Assembly (NCBI GenBank): GCA_037974335.1
Contig: CM075728.1
Span: 112,277,476 to 112,341,475, forward strand
Reading direction: 5' to 3'
Length of the DNA stretch: 64,000 nt
Origin: Prionace glauca
Taxonomy: Eukaryota; Chordata; Chondrichthyes; Carcharhiniformes; Carcharhinidae
A model generated the notes under the pieces. That model saw only the letters and a list, made by a program, of their open reading frames with translations, searched no databases and was not told the DNA's origin. Shown here piece after piece: positions 41,801 through 52,744 of this stretch. Every line of letters starts with the position of its first letter. The stretch's first letter is position 1. The translations under genes and the position numbers were made by a program.

Positions 41801-44090
41801 GTGCCTTTTACAAGATGGACAGGAGGTGTGTTGCTTGCCACAGATTTGTCACGATTAGATTTTCTCTTGTTGGAATTGGTTTTAGCCTGTCACATGTGTG
41901 ACACAAATGTTACTTGCTACTTATTGGTCCAAGCCTCAATTTTGTCCATGCCTCTTTTGACACTGATGTGGAGTGCTTCATTATCATAATAATGAATGGA
42001 ATGGAATTGTTTTGCAATGATCAGTGAATTTGTTTGTTTCTGATGTTATAATGGATGGAAAATCATTGATGGAGGTGTTGAAGATGGTTGGGCCTTGGAC
42101 ACTACCCGCAGGAACACTCGCATTGATGACATGGGATTGGAATGATTGATTTCCAAAAACCAAACCAATCATTCTTTATGCTGCATATGACCAGTAAGAG
42201 TTTACCCTCAATCTGCATTGACTTGATTTTCTGAGGACTTCTCAGCCACACAGTCAGACAACCCAAATTATTCAGTAACCCTACCTCTACCACCTTCTGA
42301 GGCAGAGAGTTCCGAAGCCACGCAATCATTTGACAGAAAAAAATTCTCATCTTTGTCCCAAAAGGAAAACCCCTAACTTTATTAAGCAATTCTTGCTAGT
42401 TCTGGACTCATCCACAAGAGGAAACATCCCTTCTATGCATACCTTGTCAAGTCCATTCAGGGTCTTAAATATTTCAATCAAGTGACTCCTCACTCTTCTA
42501 AAGTCCAGTGGAAATAAACCCAATCTGTCTAACTTTTTCTCATTAGACAACCTGCTCATTCCAGAAAAGGTAGGTCTTTTCTGACACCAACCAAATAAAC
42601 AAATTCAAATTAACTTAGGGACAAATTAAAAGGGGCAGCCCCCCGGAAAGAAAGGGAGGAACGGCCTGAAGAAAAAACAAAGTCAAAAGAAAACTTAAAA
42701 CATTAAATCAAAAGGTGATTCTCAGGGTCTATAATTCACCCCAGCCCCTGCAATGCCCAGTGGGTGTGGAAGGCATCAACTATGCCCGTGGACACCGCAT
42801 GCTCTTTCTCCAGGGATATTTGGCCACGAATATAGCCGCAATAGAGGGGCAGACAGTCAGGAGCATCAGTCAGATAAACATCATCTGAAACACCCCCATC
42901 TTTCCTTAAATAAGGAACCCAAAACTGCACAGTAATTGAGATGTGGAATGAGGTTTTCCCAGAAATTGGCAAAGGCTTTTAGCAGACATGTTTTAATGAG
43001 TTATTCTTATCCAATGGACATGCAGGTGTGTCTCCACCCACTCGTGCTGGCCGTACATGGAGAGGGATCAGACTTCATCAAGCTTACAGCTTGAGGTTCC
43101 TTTCTGTGGAGAGAGAAACAAAGTTAACCTTCCTATTTTTATTCACAGATGTTGCCAGACCTGTTAAGTTTACCCAGTATTTTCTGTTTTATATCCTGTG
43201 TGTACTATGTCCTTTGTACCTATGATCTTTGTCTGGGATGGTGATAGTGTGATCTGATTAAAATACTGTAAAGTTTCATTATTACTTGCTTGGATTTATG
43301 TTCTGCTGTTATAGCAGTATATGAGCTTTGTAGATTTCAGTTTTGAATTTGCTCGGTTTGTTCACAGTCGAGTCCACTCAGACTCTGCTCTCTTTCAACT
43401 TCATCCTTTATGATTTCAACATTGTCCAATTAGAACATTTATGTTTATTTTTCCTTCCTATATATTGCATGTTAACTGGATAATCCTCAAGCTTGCCCGT
43501 AATGATCAATTGCATGCTTTTACAAACCATTAAGTTTGGATTGATGGGCCTGCAGTTTTCTATTATTGTTTCATGACCCTTTCTGGTTATTGCAGGCACC
43601 AGATTATTTTGTTTCAATCTTTTGGTAACCTCTGTAATCCTATGGACTCCATCATGATGATTACAATTATCTTACGAAACTGCTCCCTAATCTCCCTGAG
43701 CACTCTGAGATAAATATCACTTACCCCTTTTGACTTATTTACTTTAAGCACTTTTAACATTTCTAGGACATCCATCTGATTTTTACCTCCTTCATTTGAA
43801 ATGTCCATCTTTGGGGAATGCAAGTTACTTATGCCTTCCCTCGTGAATACTTGAAGTAGTCTTCTATAATTTCCATTTTAATTCTCCTGCTTGGTCTTTA
43901 TTCAAATTGTCCTGAGGAACTGAATGTTAAAACCAATTCTGCTTGAGCACTCTTAAATATTATCGTTTTCTTTATGCTTTAAATCAATTAAAATATCTTT
44001 GTTTTTATGTTTTTAAATTCTACAGAATCACGTAATCATTCATATGTTATTGCAGCTGTAATCGGTGTTATGCTATTATGTGTAACATAA
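26751..44090 (+). CDS. NCR3LG1: B7-H6-like Ig-superfamily gene B, apparently complete, spanning the two units
   Basis: Exons 26751-26832, 36608-36946, 39904-40224 and 44026-44090 total 807 nt, that is 268 codons plus stop. Every junction is phase 1. The product has a signal peptide, a V domain, a C1 domain and a short membrane anchor with no tail, so it would be a type I surface glycoprotein. The fusion codon at the first junction gives [11 protein letters not shown], a plausible signal cleavage region. The first intron (9775 bp) contains a Penelope-like element, nested CR1 copies and the boundary between the two units. By analogy with B7-H6 it may be a stress or NK-cell ligand. Sequence similarity is what I see; the role is inferred. 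Confidence 0.7.
26943..28140 (-). mobile_element. Penelope-like element with opposed end segments
   Basis: The minus strand keeps [19 protein letters not shown] with an [12 protein letters not shown] end (27279-27400), the C-terminal signature of GIY-YIG Penelope-like elements, and an [19 protein letters not shown] block near 28000 resembling their RT C-terminal region. The terminal 'ccacagatgctgcctgacctg' segment occurs in plus orientation at 28095-28115 and as a decayed minus copy near 26945-27000. It is old and broken, and sits in the first intron of the B7-H6-like gene. The unit 2 copy is at 59004-60201. Confidence 0.65.
28141..28674. other. Intron spacer with nothing recognised
   Basis: AT-rich with short frames only. 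The unit 2 equivalent is 60202-60735. Confidence 0.45.
28675..31480 (+). mobile_element. Old CR1-like LINE split by a second CR1
   Basis: The plus strand 28675-28928 reads [20 protein letters not shown], then [15 protein letters not shown] and NLPGMDGLS. After the insertion it resumes at 31312 as [20 protein letters not shown], then [20 protein letters not shown]. The two parts are contiguous in CR1 ORF2. The unit 2 copy is at 60736-63541. Confidence 0.85.
28930..31311 (-). mobile_element. CR1 LINE, 5'-truncated, inserted in the older CR1
   Basis: The minus strand has the endonuclease relic DFNFPNID (31280) and [11 protein letters not shown] (31120). An RT frame of 358 codons (29953-31029) carries [57 protein letters not shown] and [10 protein letters not shown]. 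Further RT pieces follow: [20 protein letters not shown] and [17 protein letters not shown]. The 3' end is the 'catagagtcatagaagttta' repeat at 28940. Units differ at 30047 (AAC versus AGC on the minus strand, giving MNFNKAF versus MNFSKAF). The unit 2 copy is at 60991-63372. Confidence 0.92.
31490..32091. repeat. G-rich repeat related to the pair at 5570-7150
   Basis: It contains 'gcatttaaatatcattagca' like the tttaaattga stretch of that pair, followed by similar G-rich blocks. Frames of 82-136 codons here look like composition effects. The unit 2 equivalent runs from 63551 to the window end. Confidence 0.4.
32186..32466 (+). mobile_element. CR1/L2-like LINE 3' end, unit 2 copy
   Basis: Same as 95-375. 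Confidence 0.65.
33101..33371 (-). mobile_element. CR1-like LINE 3' end, unit 2 copy
   Basis: Same as 1010-1280, with one noticed substitution. Confidence 0.5.
33826..34791 (+). mobile_element. Degenerate CR1-like RT, unit 2 copy
   Basis: Same as 1735-2700, with one noticed substitution just inside or beside the left edge. Confidence 0.8.
34796..36021 (+). mobile_element. Penelope-like GIY-YIG part, unit 2 copy
   Basis: Same as 2705-3930, with the same CR1 insertion. Confidence 0.75.
35091..35574 (-). mobile_element. CR1 3' end, unit 2 copy
   Basis: The translation is identical to 3000-3483. Confidence 0.88.
36026..36341 (+). mobile_element. CR1/L2-like 3' end, unit 2 copy
   Basis: Same as 3935-4250. 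Here it lies in the first intron of the complete gene B. Confidence 0.75.
36608..36946 (+). CDS. V-type Ig exon, gene B
   Basis: This is the unit 2 copy of the V exon, identical in translation to the one at 4517-4855, with the same acceptor and the strong GTAAGT donor. It follows the signal exon at 26751 across the unit boundary. Confidence 0.85.
37661..39241. repeat. G-rich direct repeat pair, unit 2 copy
   Basis: Same as 5570-7150, inside the V-C1 intron of gene B. Confidence 0.6.
39421..39753 (-). mobile_element. CR1 3' end, unit 2 copy
   Basis: Same as 7330-7662. Confidence 0.88.
39904..40224 (+). CDS. C1-type Ig exon, gene B
   Basis: This is the unit 2 copy of the C1 exon, identical in translation to 7813-8133, with the GFYP turn, both cysteines and the two N-glycosylation sites. 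The acceptor CCACACAG and donor GTGAGT are kept. Confidence 0.87.
40436..40798 (+). mobile_element. HE1-like SINE, unit 2 copy
   Basis: Same as 8345-8707. Confidence 0.75.
41125..41183. mobile_element. 59-bp hAT-type mini-transposon, unit 2 copy
   Basis: Same as 9034-9092, with identical inverted ends and flanks. Confidence 0.8.
41355..41712 (+). mobile_element. tRNA-headed SINE, unit 2 copy
   Basis: Same as 9264-9621. Confidence 0.85.
42256..42571 (-). mobile_element. CR1-like 3' ORF fragment, unit 2 copy
   Basis: Same as 10165-10480. Confidence 0.75.
43066..43206 (+). mobile_element. Penelope-like terminal fragment, unit 2 copy
   Basis: Same as 10975-11115. Confidence 0.55.
43381..43891 (-). 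mobile_element. Degenerate CR1-like RT, unit 2 copy
   Basis: Same as 11290-11800. Confidence 0.7.
44026..44090 (+). CDS. Membrane-anchor exon with stop, gene B
   Basis: This is the unit 2 copy, identical to 11935-11999: phase 1, a stalk with NHS, a short hydrophobic run and TAA. The same weak donor and the same 10-bp direct repeat (ATGTGTAACA) surround the stop. Confidence 0.62.
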
Positions 44091-44130
44091 TATGTGTAAC
44101 AGAACATTTGCTGTTCTATTTTGGCTCCCA

Positions 44131-44516
44131 ATCAAGCAATTTCTTGATTTTATAATTCTCATTCTTGTGTTCAAATCCCTCCTTTGCCTCACCCCTTTGT
44201 AATCTACACCAATCACACAATCCTCCAAGATATCTGTGCTCCTCTAAATCTGGCCCTCAGTCATAGTCTTGCCTTCAGCTATCTTGGTTCCAAGCTCTAG
44301 AATTCCCCTCTTCCCGTCTACCTCAGTTTCAACCTTTAAATTTCTACCTTAAAACCCATCTCCTTGACCAAGCTTTTGATCATCTGACCTAATATCTCCT
44401 TGTGGTTTGCTGTCAAATTTTAAAAATTCATTTATAGGATTTGGGTGTTGCTGGCTAGACCAGCATTAATTGCCCATTTCTAATTGCCCTTGAGAAAGCT
44501 GTGCACAGCTCATTGC
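44131..44516. mobile_element. L2-like LINE end (+) and HER1/HE1 tail (-), unit 2 copies
   Basis: Same as 12040-12330 and 12331-12425. Confidence 0.55.
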
Positions 44517-44939
44517 AACATGGGCCAATCTGCAACTCAACAAACAGTAGTCTTAAATTGAGCTATCATATCCATACTTTTAAAACAAACAGGATTATTC
44601 ATCTATTGAGCTTCCACACATCATTGTTATGAAATGCCTCACAATACTGAACTTCACCCTTTTTCTTTTGACCTCTCGTTTTCAAAATGAAAAGGACTTA
44701 TGAATTGTCAACAAACATTATCAACAGTTCATTATAACACTCAGTTATGGATTGTTAATTGGATTAGCAATTGGGTCAGATGCACATTACATATGTTTCC
44801 TCCAGCAATGCTATAACTAATCATTTATGTCTCCTTTTACCAGAATGTTCCCTACTCGGTGTGATTCAGAATGGGAATTACAATATTCTTGCATTATGTT
44901 AGACTGTATGGGTGAACCTTCCAATGCTTTACACTATTT

Positions 44940-45336
44940 CTAGCAGTAGCTGCTAAGTGGAGCTGAGGTAAGCACACTCTCACGGTTTTCTTTTAGACAG
45001 ATTACACATTGGATACAAATTTTGGCTATCAAAAAGTCTAAAGAGAGCAACAATCTAATCCGGCTAGCCATCATCGCACAGGATAATTTTGACATTATTT
45101 CTGAATCAAGCTTGCAATGTGAATAAATGGCTAGGGCCCTATTTATACAATTGCTGATAATGTGAATCGTGCAGGTTGTGGAGTTATGGGAGTGCCAATG
45201 TGTATATTGACCTGTGAATTTAGGTTTGTGTTGGAGAGCAATGGAAAACTCAGTAACAGATTTCTCAACTAGTATGTTGAGGAAAGGGAGTGTGTTAGAC
45301 TGTTTCATCTCAAAAGTGAACTTGAACACACATAGT
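44940..45336 (-). mobile_element. Penelope-like RT fragment, unit 2 copy
   Basis: The translation is identical to 12849-13245. Confidence 0.75.
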
Positions 45337-45340
45337 AGGG

Positions 45341-45651
45341 AAACTAATGAAAAAAATTCTGAGGGACAGAATTAATCTTCACTTGGGGAGGCAAGGATTA
45401 ATCAACAATAATCAGCATGGTTTTGTTAAAGGCAGATTTTACTAATTTGATTTAATTTTTCGAGGAGGTATGTAGATGAGAGTGCAGTTCATGTAGCCTG
45501 CATGGACTTTTGTCAAGGCCCCACATGGGATGCTGACAAAAAAGATAAAGAACCAATGGGATTCAGGGCAACTTGACAAACTGGATCCAAATTGGCTTTG
45601 TGGCAGGATGGTGACGGTCGAAGGTTGTTTTTGTGACTGGAAGCCTGTGTC
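45341..45651 (+). mobile_element. CR1-like RT palm fragment, unit 2 copy
   Basis: Same as 13250-13560. Confidence 0.72.
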
Positions 45652-45655
45652 CAGT

Positions 45656-45781
45656 GGCTTTTTTTAAATTTTTGGGCCAAAGGCCAGTAGTTATTGCCCA
45701 TCCCCAGCAGCTGAGAATCAACCATTTTGCTATGGTTTTGGAGTCACATGTAGGGCTGACCAGGTAAGGACAGCAGATTGG
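45656..45781 (-). mobile_element. HE1-like SINE fragment, unit 2 copy
   Basis: Same as 13565-13690. Confidence 0.7.
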
Positions 45782-47962
45782 GGAGGGCTGAGGGGGAGAG
45801 GGCTGAGTGGGAATTGTGGTGGGTTGGAATGGATAACCCTCATTTCTGCATGGTGTCGGGGGGAGGAAACACCTCCCTGTTGAATGGTTGGTGATGCTCC
45901 CCTGGTCTGTGGGAAGTGGGGAGGGGCAATTCTTTTGTGCCGAGGCGTGCATGTCTCTGCTTGTGGAGATTGTGTTGCTCTTTTAACTGGCAGGGTCTAG
46001 GAATGGCAAGGGCTCATTATCTGGAGAGAGAATGGGTTAATGATATTAAACCTATTCAAATTCATGTAAAACAGGTTCATGCGCGTGAACTTCATGACAT
46101 CACCGGCGAGGTGGTGGGAAAATTCGACTTTGCAATCTCGCCGTCAAGATCTGTGACTTCTGGATCTTGAGCCCTCGCCAGCATTCACGCGGACAATGAA
46201 TGTGGACTCAAGATCGCCCCCGGCAGTAGCCACAGACAAAAGCCCTTGGAAATAAAGAATGGATGCAATGTATCAGGCGGGCTACAGCTACTGTAAAGAG
46301 ATTGTAAGGAAGTTTCCAGCAGAGGAAACAGGCTGAAAGCTGAGCTCTCTTCTTTTTCATTTGGAATAATTGTGCTATTCAGTTCAGAAGCCAGCTCTAC
46401 TAGGAATCTACCAGTGAACTAATAACTGCAACATCTTTTATATCTGGCCACTATGAAACCAGCTAATCCAAATTGGCCACAATATTTAAAAATATATGCT
46501 TAACCATATATACTTCTAAGATTTTTTATTGGACTCTAACTTATCTTACTTTTATGTGAGATGTCATGATTTTGTTTGTTTTTTTCTCTTTGGTTAATGT
46601 TAATAAATTTGCTCTTTCTTTAATTCAAGAAATTATCCTCATTGTTCATAAATAGTTAAATACCCCTGGATTCGGAAAAGGTATTCATTCCTGAAAAAGA
46701 AGTTTAAATCTTTGTTGTGACCAACCAAAGAGATTGAATAGATGGGAGGTCAGTTTACCCCTTCTCACCTGGTCATAGCATGTCCCAATCTGAGAAATGA
46801 AGCTTTCTTTTGCACTTACGTGACGTTTTTCTGTTGACACAAGTGCTATTTAAATGAAATTGCAAATAATTCCTTTCGCTCAGTGCAGTACTCAGTAAAT
46901 GTATGAACTGGTGAGACAGGCCCTAAGTTTGACCCTTGGTCTCTACTGAAGTATTAGGTGATGGCAGCATGTCTATTTTCTGTTTTTATTGCTGCACTTC
47001 CCCACCCCTCAGGATGTCTGTCCAGGAGGGTAAACCCAGAAATCATACTGCAAGTGTTCCCCAATGAGGGCATTCTACAGCCACCCTGATTGTCTACATG
47101 AGTGCCGTAGAGCTCAGGCCAAACTGCCACATGCTGCTGGCAATGGCCAGGAATGCATAGCTGGATGGGAGGGTTTCCCTCCACTGAAATGTGCCAGCTC
47201 AAAGATTTGAATGTATTTCATTCAGAGAGAGAAGTCAGGATGAACAACCTGAGGGTGAAGGCTAATATCTGACTCCCCACTGGGCTACAAGTCAGAGATC
47301 ATGCACTCACAGTCTTGTTGCATTAAGAATAATAGCATGACAGCTTTGTTCTGTGGCACTCAGATGTTCCAGGTGTCTCTGAAGATCACCACAGGCAGCT
47401 GGGATGACCTGTGGGAGACACGAGGTACCTTCTGAGGTCATTGCTGATGACGGTGGTGTGGAGGTCTGAGACTGAGGCAGACACCCCTTACAATGAGGCT
47501 CAGACTACCATCCGATCTGTCCCTGAATAGTGCACTGGCCTGCTCAAGCTGCGGTTCTGCTGCCTGGCCGCTTTGGCGTTCCTCTTCAGTGCAGCGCACA
47601 GAGGGTCTCCCAGATGATGTTGGTCTGCTCTGCCTTTTTCAGCAGCGGGTAACATTTTGGAGGAGAAGGACGATGTGTATTCCTCTGGGGAAGAGGAGGC
47701 AGACCCAGGAGAGAGTGGAGTGAGAACCAATGGAGGACAGGCAGCAGAAAAAGTTACCTTTGTTTCTAATCCCTGATGATGATCAAATGCCATACAGAAT
47801 TAGAGTTGATTATCCAAGAAAGCCATTGGCTGGAGTTTTTTTGGTTCCGCTGCATTGAATGGAGTTTTGGCTGAGTGTCAAATTCTGCGTTCTCGTCGGC
47901 AACAGTGGCAGGGTAAATGAGATCGGAAAATTCCAGCCATAATGCGCACTGCATGCAATTTT

Positions 47963-48188
47963 AGAACCACAGAATCTCTGCAGAGCGAAAGAGGCCATTT
48001 GGCCCACTGAGTCTGCACTGACCTACCCAGATCCCAACCCTCACCCTCTACCCCCCAGCACCCCCCAACCCCCCAAGCCCTATCCCCTAACCAGTGCATT
48101 TACCATCGCTAATCCATCTAATTTATACATTGTTGAACACTAAGGGACAAAATAAAATGTCCAATCCTCCTTACCTGCATATCACTGG
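47963..48188 (-). mobile_element. tRNA-type SINE 3' part, unit 2 copy
   Basis: Same as 15872-16107, but it lacks one 8-bp repeat at its edge, has a shorter C-tract and carries several substitutions. The zone of high divergence between units passes through here. Confidence 0.8.
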
Positions 48189-48356
48189 ACTTGATCTGCA
48201 AGGTAAGGTGTTATTTTTAGTTTGTTTCACCTAGACATCTAATGTACAGTTGAATCTACTGAGAATATTGGTCCTTATTGTGTAATCAGACGACATGTAA
48301 TGGATGCACATAGTGGGTTGGAAGAGATGATTTTATTATTCCCCCCACAGTGTTAG

Positions 48357-49628
48357 AACATAGAACATTACAGCGCAGTACAGGCTCTTCGGCCCAAGAT
48401 GTTGCGCCGACCAGTGGAACCAATCTAATGACCCTCCAACCTAAACTATTCCAATGTTATCCATATGCCTATCCACTGACCATTTGAATGCCCTTAAAGT
48501 TGGCAAGTCCACAACTGCTGCAGGCAGGGCATTCCACGCCCTTACCACCCTCTGAGTGAAGAACCTACCTCTGACATCCATCCTATAATTACCTCCCCTT
48601 AATTTAAAGCCATGTCCCCTCCTGTCAGCCATCACCATCCGAGGAAAAAGGCTCTCATTATCCACACTATCCAACCCTCTGATCATCTTGGATGCCTCAA
48701 TTAAGTCACCTTTCAACCTTCTCTATAACGAAAACAACCTCAAGTCCCTCAGCCTTTCCTCATAAGACCTTCCCAGCATACCAGGCAACATCCTGGTAAA
48801 CCTCCTCTGCACCCTTTCCAATGCCTCCACATCCTTCTTATAATGTGGCGACCAGAACTGTATGCAATACTCCACGTGCGGCCGCACCAGAGTTTTGTAC
48901 AGTTGCAACATGACCTCACAGCTCTGAAATTCAATCCCTCTACCAATAAAAGCAAACACACTGTATGCCTTCTTACAACCTTATCAACCTGGGTGTCAAC
49001 TTTCAGGGGTGTATGCACATGTACACCGAGATCTCTCTGCTCGTCAACACTACCAAGAGTCCTTCCATTAGCCGTATATTCTGTACTCCTGTTACTCTTA
49101 CCAAAGTGAATCACCTCACACTTCTCCACATTAAACTCCATCTGCCACCTCTCAGCCCAGCTCTGCAGTTTATCTATGTCCCTCTGCAAACTTTAACATC
49201 TATCCTCACTGTCGACAACTCCTCCGACTTTGGTGTCGTCAGCAAATTTACTAACCCATCCTTATACACCGTCATCTAGGTCATTTATAAAAATGACAAA
49301 CAGCAGTGGCCCCAAAACAGATCCCTGAGGTACACCATTTGTAACTGAACTCCAGGTTGAATATTTCCCATCAACTGCCACCCTCTGTCTTCTATCAGCT
49401 AGCCAATTCCTGATCCAAACTGCTAAATCACCCTCAATCCCATGCATCTGCATTTTCTGCAGTAGCCTACCATGGGGAACCTTATCAAATGCTTTGCTAA
49501 AATCCATATACACCACGTCAATTGCCTTACCCTTATCACCTCTTTGGTCACCTTTTCAAAAACTTGATAAGGTTTGTGAGGCACCACCTACCCTTCACAA
49601 AACTATGTTGACTATCCCTAATCAATCC
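48357..49628 (-). mobile_element. CR1 LINE with target duplication, unit 2 copy
   Basis: Same as 16286-17558 with many substitutions. The left flank has lost 6 bp and reads cagtgttag, and the right flank reads ctactgttag, so the target duplication has decayed here. Some unit 2 bases look closer to the family (for example QFWSPHY and QRRFTRM where unit 1 has QFLSPHY and QRSFTRM). Confidence 0.92.
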
Positions 49629-49809
49629 CTACTGTTAGATACAGGTATCATACCTCGAGTGCGCTATGACTGTAGGGTGAGCTAGAGATGTCCTGGTGTT
49701 CTCGTCTACACAATTGGCCCAGTTGCACCTTTGAGAGAGGCTCACTACTGAGAAGACTTTGAACTTGTAAAAATCAAGGATGGTGCAGTTAACTGCAGGC
49801 CTGGTTAGC

Positions 49810-50701
49810 TGCATTCAATTGATTGATTTATCATTGTCACATGTATTGGGATACAGTGAAAAATATTGTTTCTTGCATGCTATACAGACTATACTGTTCA
49901 TAGAGTACATAGGGGAGAAGGAAAGGAAAGGTGTAGAATATAGTGTTGCCTTTGAGGAGAAAGATCAGCTATCTGTGTGGAATTTGCACATTTGCCTCGT
50001 GTCTGCATGGATTTCTTTTGGGTGCTCCAGTTTCCTCCAACAGTCCAAAGAGGTGTGGGTTAGGTGTACTGGCCATGCTAAATTGTCTCATAACGTCAGG
50101 GGGACTAGCTAGGATAAATGCATGGGGTTATAGGCTTGGGTGGGATTGTAGTCATTGCAGACTTGATGGGCCAAATGGCTTCCTTCTGCACTGTAGGAAT
50201 TCTATGATTTTATTCTATGATTCTACGTGATAGAACCATTCAAAAGTCTGATGGTAGCAGGAAAGAGACAGTTCTTCAGTCGGTTGGCGTGTGTTTTCAG
50301 ACTTCTGTATGTTTTTCCATTGGAAAAGAGTATGTCTGGGGTGCATGGGGCCCTTGAATATGCTGGCTACTTTCCTGAGGCAGCGGGAAGTGTAGATGGA
50401 GCCTATGGATGGGAGACACAATGGACTGGACTGCATTCATAACATTTTGTAGTTTCTTGTGGTGTCGGTCAGAGCGGGAGCCATACCAAGCTATATGTCT
50501 GGTAAGAATGTTTTCTATGGTGCATCTGTAAAAATTGGTGGAAACCATAGTGGACATGCCAAATTTCCTTAGCCTTCTGAGAAAGTAGAGGTGTTGGTGG
50601 ACTTTTTTTAACTATAGCATTCAGGCTTTTGTGAAAAATAGCAGCTAGAAGGTTCCAGGATCTGAAAATCCAGTGGATCACCCTTACCTTGAGGAATCCT
50701 G
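49810..50701 (-). mobile_element. Rex1-like LINE, unit 2 copy
   Basis: Same as 17740-18640 with substitutions and a 9-bp loss near its inner end. Confidence 0.75.
49970..50225 (+). mobile_element. tRNA-type SINE, unit 2 copy
   Basis: Same as 17900-18155. Confidence 0.82.
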
Positions 50702-51426
50702 TGGATTGCTGTTGGACTCCATTTGGGCTTTCTGAGCTGAGTAGGTTTTCAGTGCAATTTCTACCATCAGTCTTTTACCAAAAATGTACCTGGATACCTC
50801 AGGGATGTCATAGCAGCAGGTAACCAATTTCACTGGCCTCAGTTTATGTGAATTTATTACACTTATTGGCCCATTGCCAGCCTACCCGTCCCTCGGGCTA
50901 AGCTTGGATATACTTGAGCAATGTAAAAGGAGCAAGAAATCATGCATAAAGGATCTGTGCCCCTCTTCACCCAACATTTTACTTGGCTAATAGCCCATTC
51001 CTGAGGGCAGAGATCTGGAAATCAGTTGCAACATTGATATTTCTCGAAGAATGTATTTAAACTTTTACCAAACATGAACTTGGCAGTTAAAGCCCATGGC
51101 AGTCATGTATGGGAAATAAATAGTAGTCCAAACTTATTTCCTGGTGGCCATGCCCACCGAATGGGAACTATTTAGAATTCTTCATTGGTACTTGATTTCC
51201 AATCAGAAAGACTGTAGTGGGGGTGATTGTGAGGGGGTGTGGAGGGGTTGAGGGGTGGGTGGTGGCGGTGTGGAGAAGCGATTGGTTCAAATAGATAAAT
51301 ATCACATCGGTCAATGTCAGGTGCTGTTTGGGTTTCAGGCATATTGAGAATTTCACTAAAAGTTCCACGCGGAAATACTCCAATTCTAATTCTCTTCACC
51401 TTTAGGATCATAAGAGTCAGCTCTAT

Positions 51427-51729
51427 GGCGCAGCATGGTGGCACAATTTGTACTGCTACCTCGCAGCGCCAGGGACCCAGGTTCGATTCCTGGGTTGGGT
51501 CACTGTCTGGGTGGAGTTTGCATGTTTTTCCCCTGTCTGCGTGTTTCCTCCAGGTGCTCTGGTTTCCTTCCACAGTCTGAAAGGTGCGCTTGTTAGGTGC
51601 ATTGGCCATTCTGAATTTTTCCTCAGTGTACCTGAACAGGCACCAGAGTATAGCAACTAGGGGATTTTCATAATAATTTCATTGCAGTGTTAATGTAAGC
51701 CTGCTTGTGACTAGTAAATGAACTTTAAA
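51427..51729 (+). mobile_element. tRNA-headed SINE, unit 2 copy
   Basis: Same as 19366-19668. Here 'ctcgcagcgccagggac' is nearer the usual family form than the unit 1 version. Confidence 0.88.
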
Positions 51730-52055
51730 CCTTAAAAAACTCCATGACTCTATAACATTCAAAACAAGCAAAATAAAGCGAGATATATATAGCTGACGCA
51801 CAGGAAGCAAACAGATGACAGAATCAATGAGGGAAAAGAAAGGAAAATTTAATTTCACGTTGAATTATTTGTTAATGGAAAAATTCTAAGCTGTTGACTG
51901 GATGCATACCTCAGCAAGAGGCCCAAAATCATGAGATGCACCACTAGTTAAAACTGGTTTGAACTACTTAAAGCCAGCTTGCACTTCTCAGGCAGTGCCC
52001 TGTCATTCTGCAATCCTGATCTGGGAAAGAGACAAGGATGGCAAAACATGGGAGT

Positions 52056-52212
52056 AGGTGTAGCTCCTCCTCCAAGGCTTGATCTAATTTGCATCTTAGC
52101 CAAAAGGCCAAGACACTGCTTTAAAAAATTGTTTCAAAAGAACCTGAAATGTAACCTAATGACTTCAACCAAGTACAGCATGTCGATACTACACTTGATC
52201 TTAGCCAAAAGG
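52056..52212 (-). mobile_element. U2-headed SINE-like copy 3, unit 2
   Basis: Same as 19995-20151. Confidence 0.75.
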
Positions 52213-52546
52213 AAACAAACCTTTTTTTTATTTTTAAACTTTATTCCAATCCAATCAAGTCAAATTAAAGCCAATTCAGAGTCCCAACAAGTTGGGACAT
52301 TCCCGATCCAAGCTGACAAGACAGGGCTCTCACCTCCTGTCTTGGGCTTGATCCACATGATCCAAGCTGACTGGAATAGGTGTAGCTCCTCCTCCAGGGC
52401 CTGATCTAATTTGTATCTTAGCCAATAGGCCCAGATCTCGCTTTAAAAAATTGCTTCAAATGAAGCTGAAATGTAATCTAATGACTTTAACCAAGTACAG
52501 CATGTCGATACTACACTTGATCTTAGCCAAGAGGCCGTGAAGCGAT
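52213..52546 (-). mobile_element. U2-headed SINE-like copy 2, unit 2
   Basis: Same as 20152-20485. Here the head reads GGCCTCTTGGCTAAG, one base closer to U2 than in unit 1. Confidence 0.82.
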
Positions 52547-52563
52547 GCTGGCACTGCTCTTGA

Positions 52564-52589
52564 CTACACTTGATCTTAGCCAAAAGGCC
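52564..52589 (-). other. U2 snRNA 5' fragment, unit 2
   Basis: Same as 20503-20528. Confidence 0.8.
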
Positions 52590-52744
52590 AAAAAGCCATT
52601 TTTTTTCTCCAAAAATATACTTTATTCATAAAAATCTCAAATAAACTATTGCAAATGTACAGGGCTTTGAACTGCAAACAATGCAGAATCAAGACATTTT
52701 TACAGATCTGTACAAATTACAATGACTACATTTCAATACTTAAA
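52590..52744 (-). mobile_element. Keno-like LINE 3' UTR end, unit 2
   Basis: Same as 20529-20683. Confidence 0.72.

Larger units (their letters stand above)
40906..42251 (-). mobile_element. HER1-like LINE, unit 2 copy
   Basis: Same as 8815-10160, with both insertions present. Confidence 0.65.
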
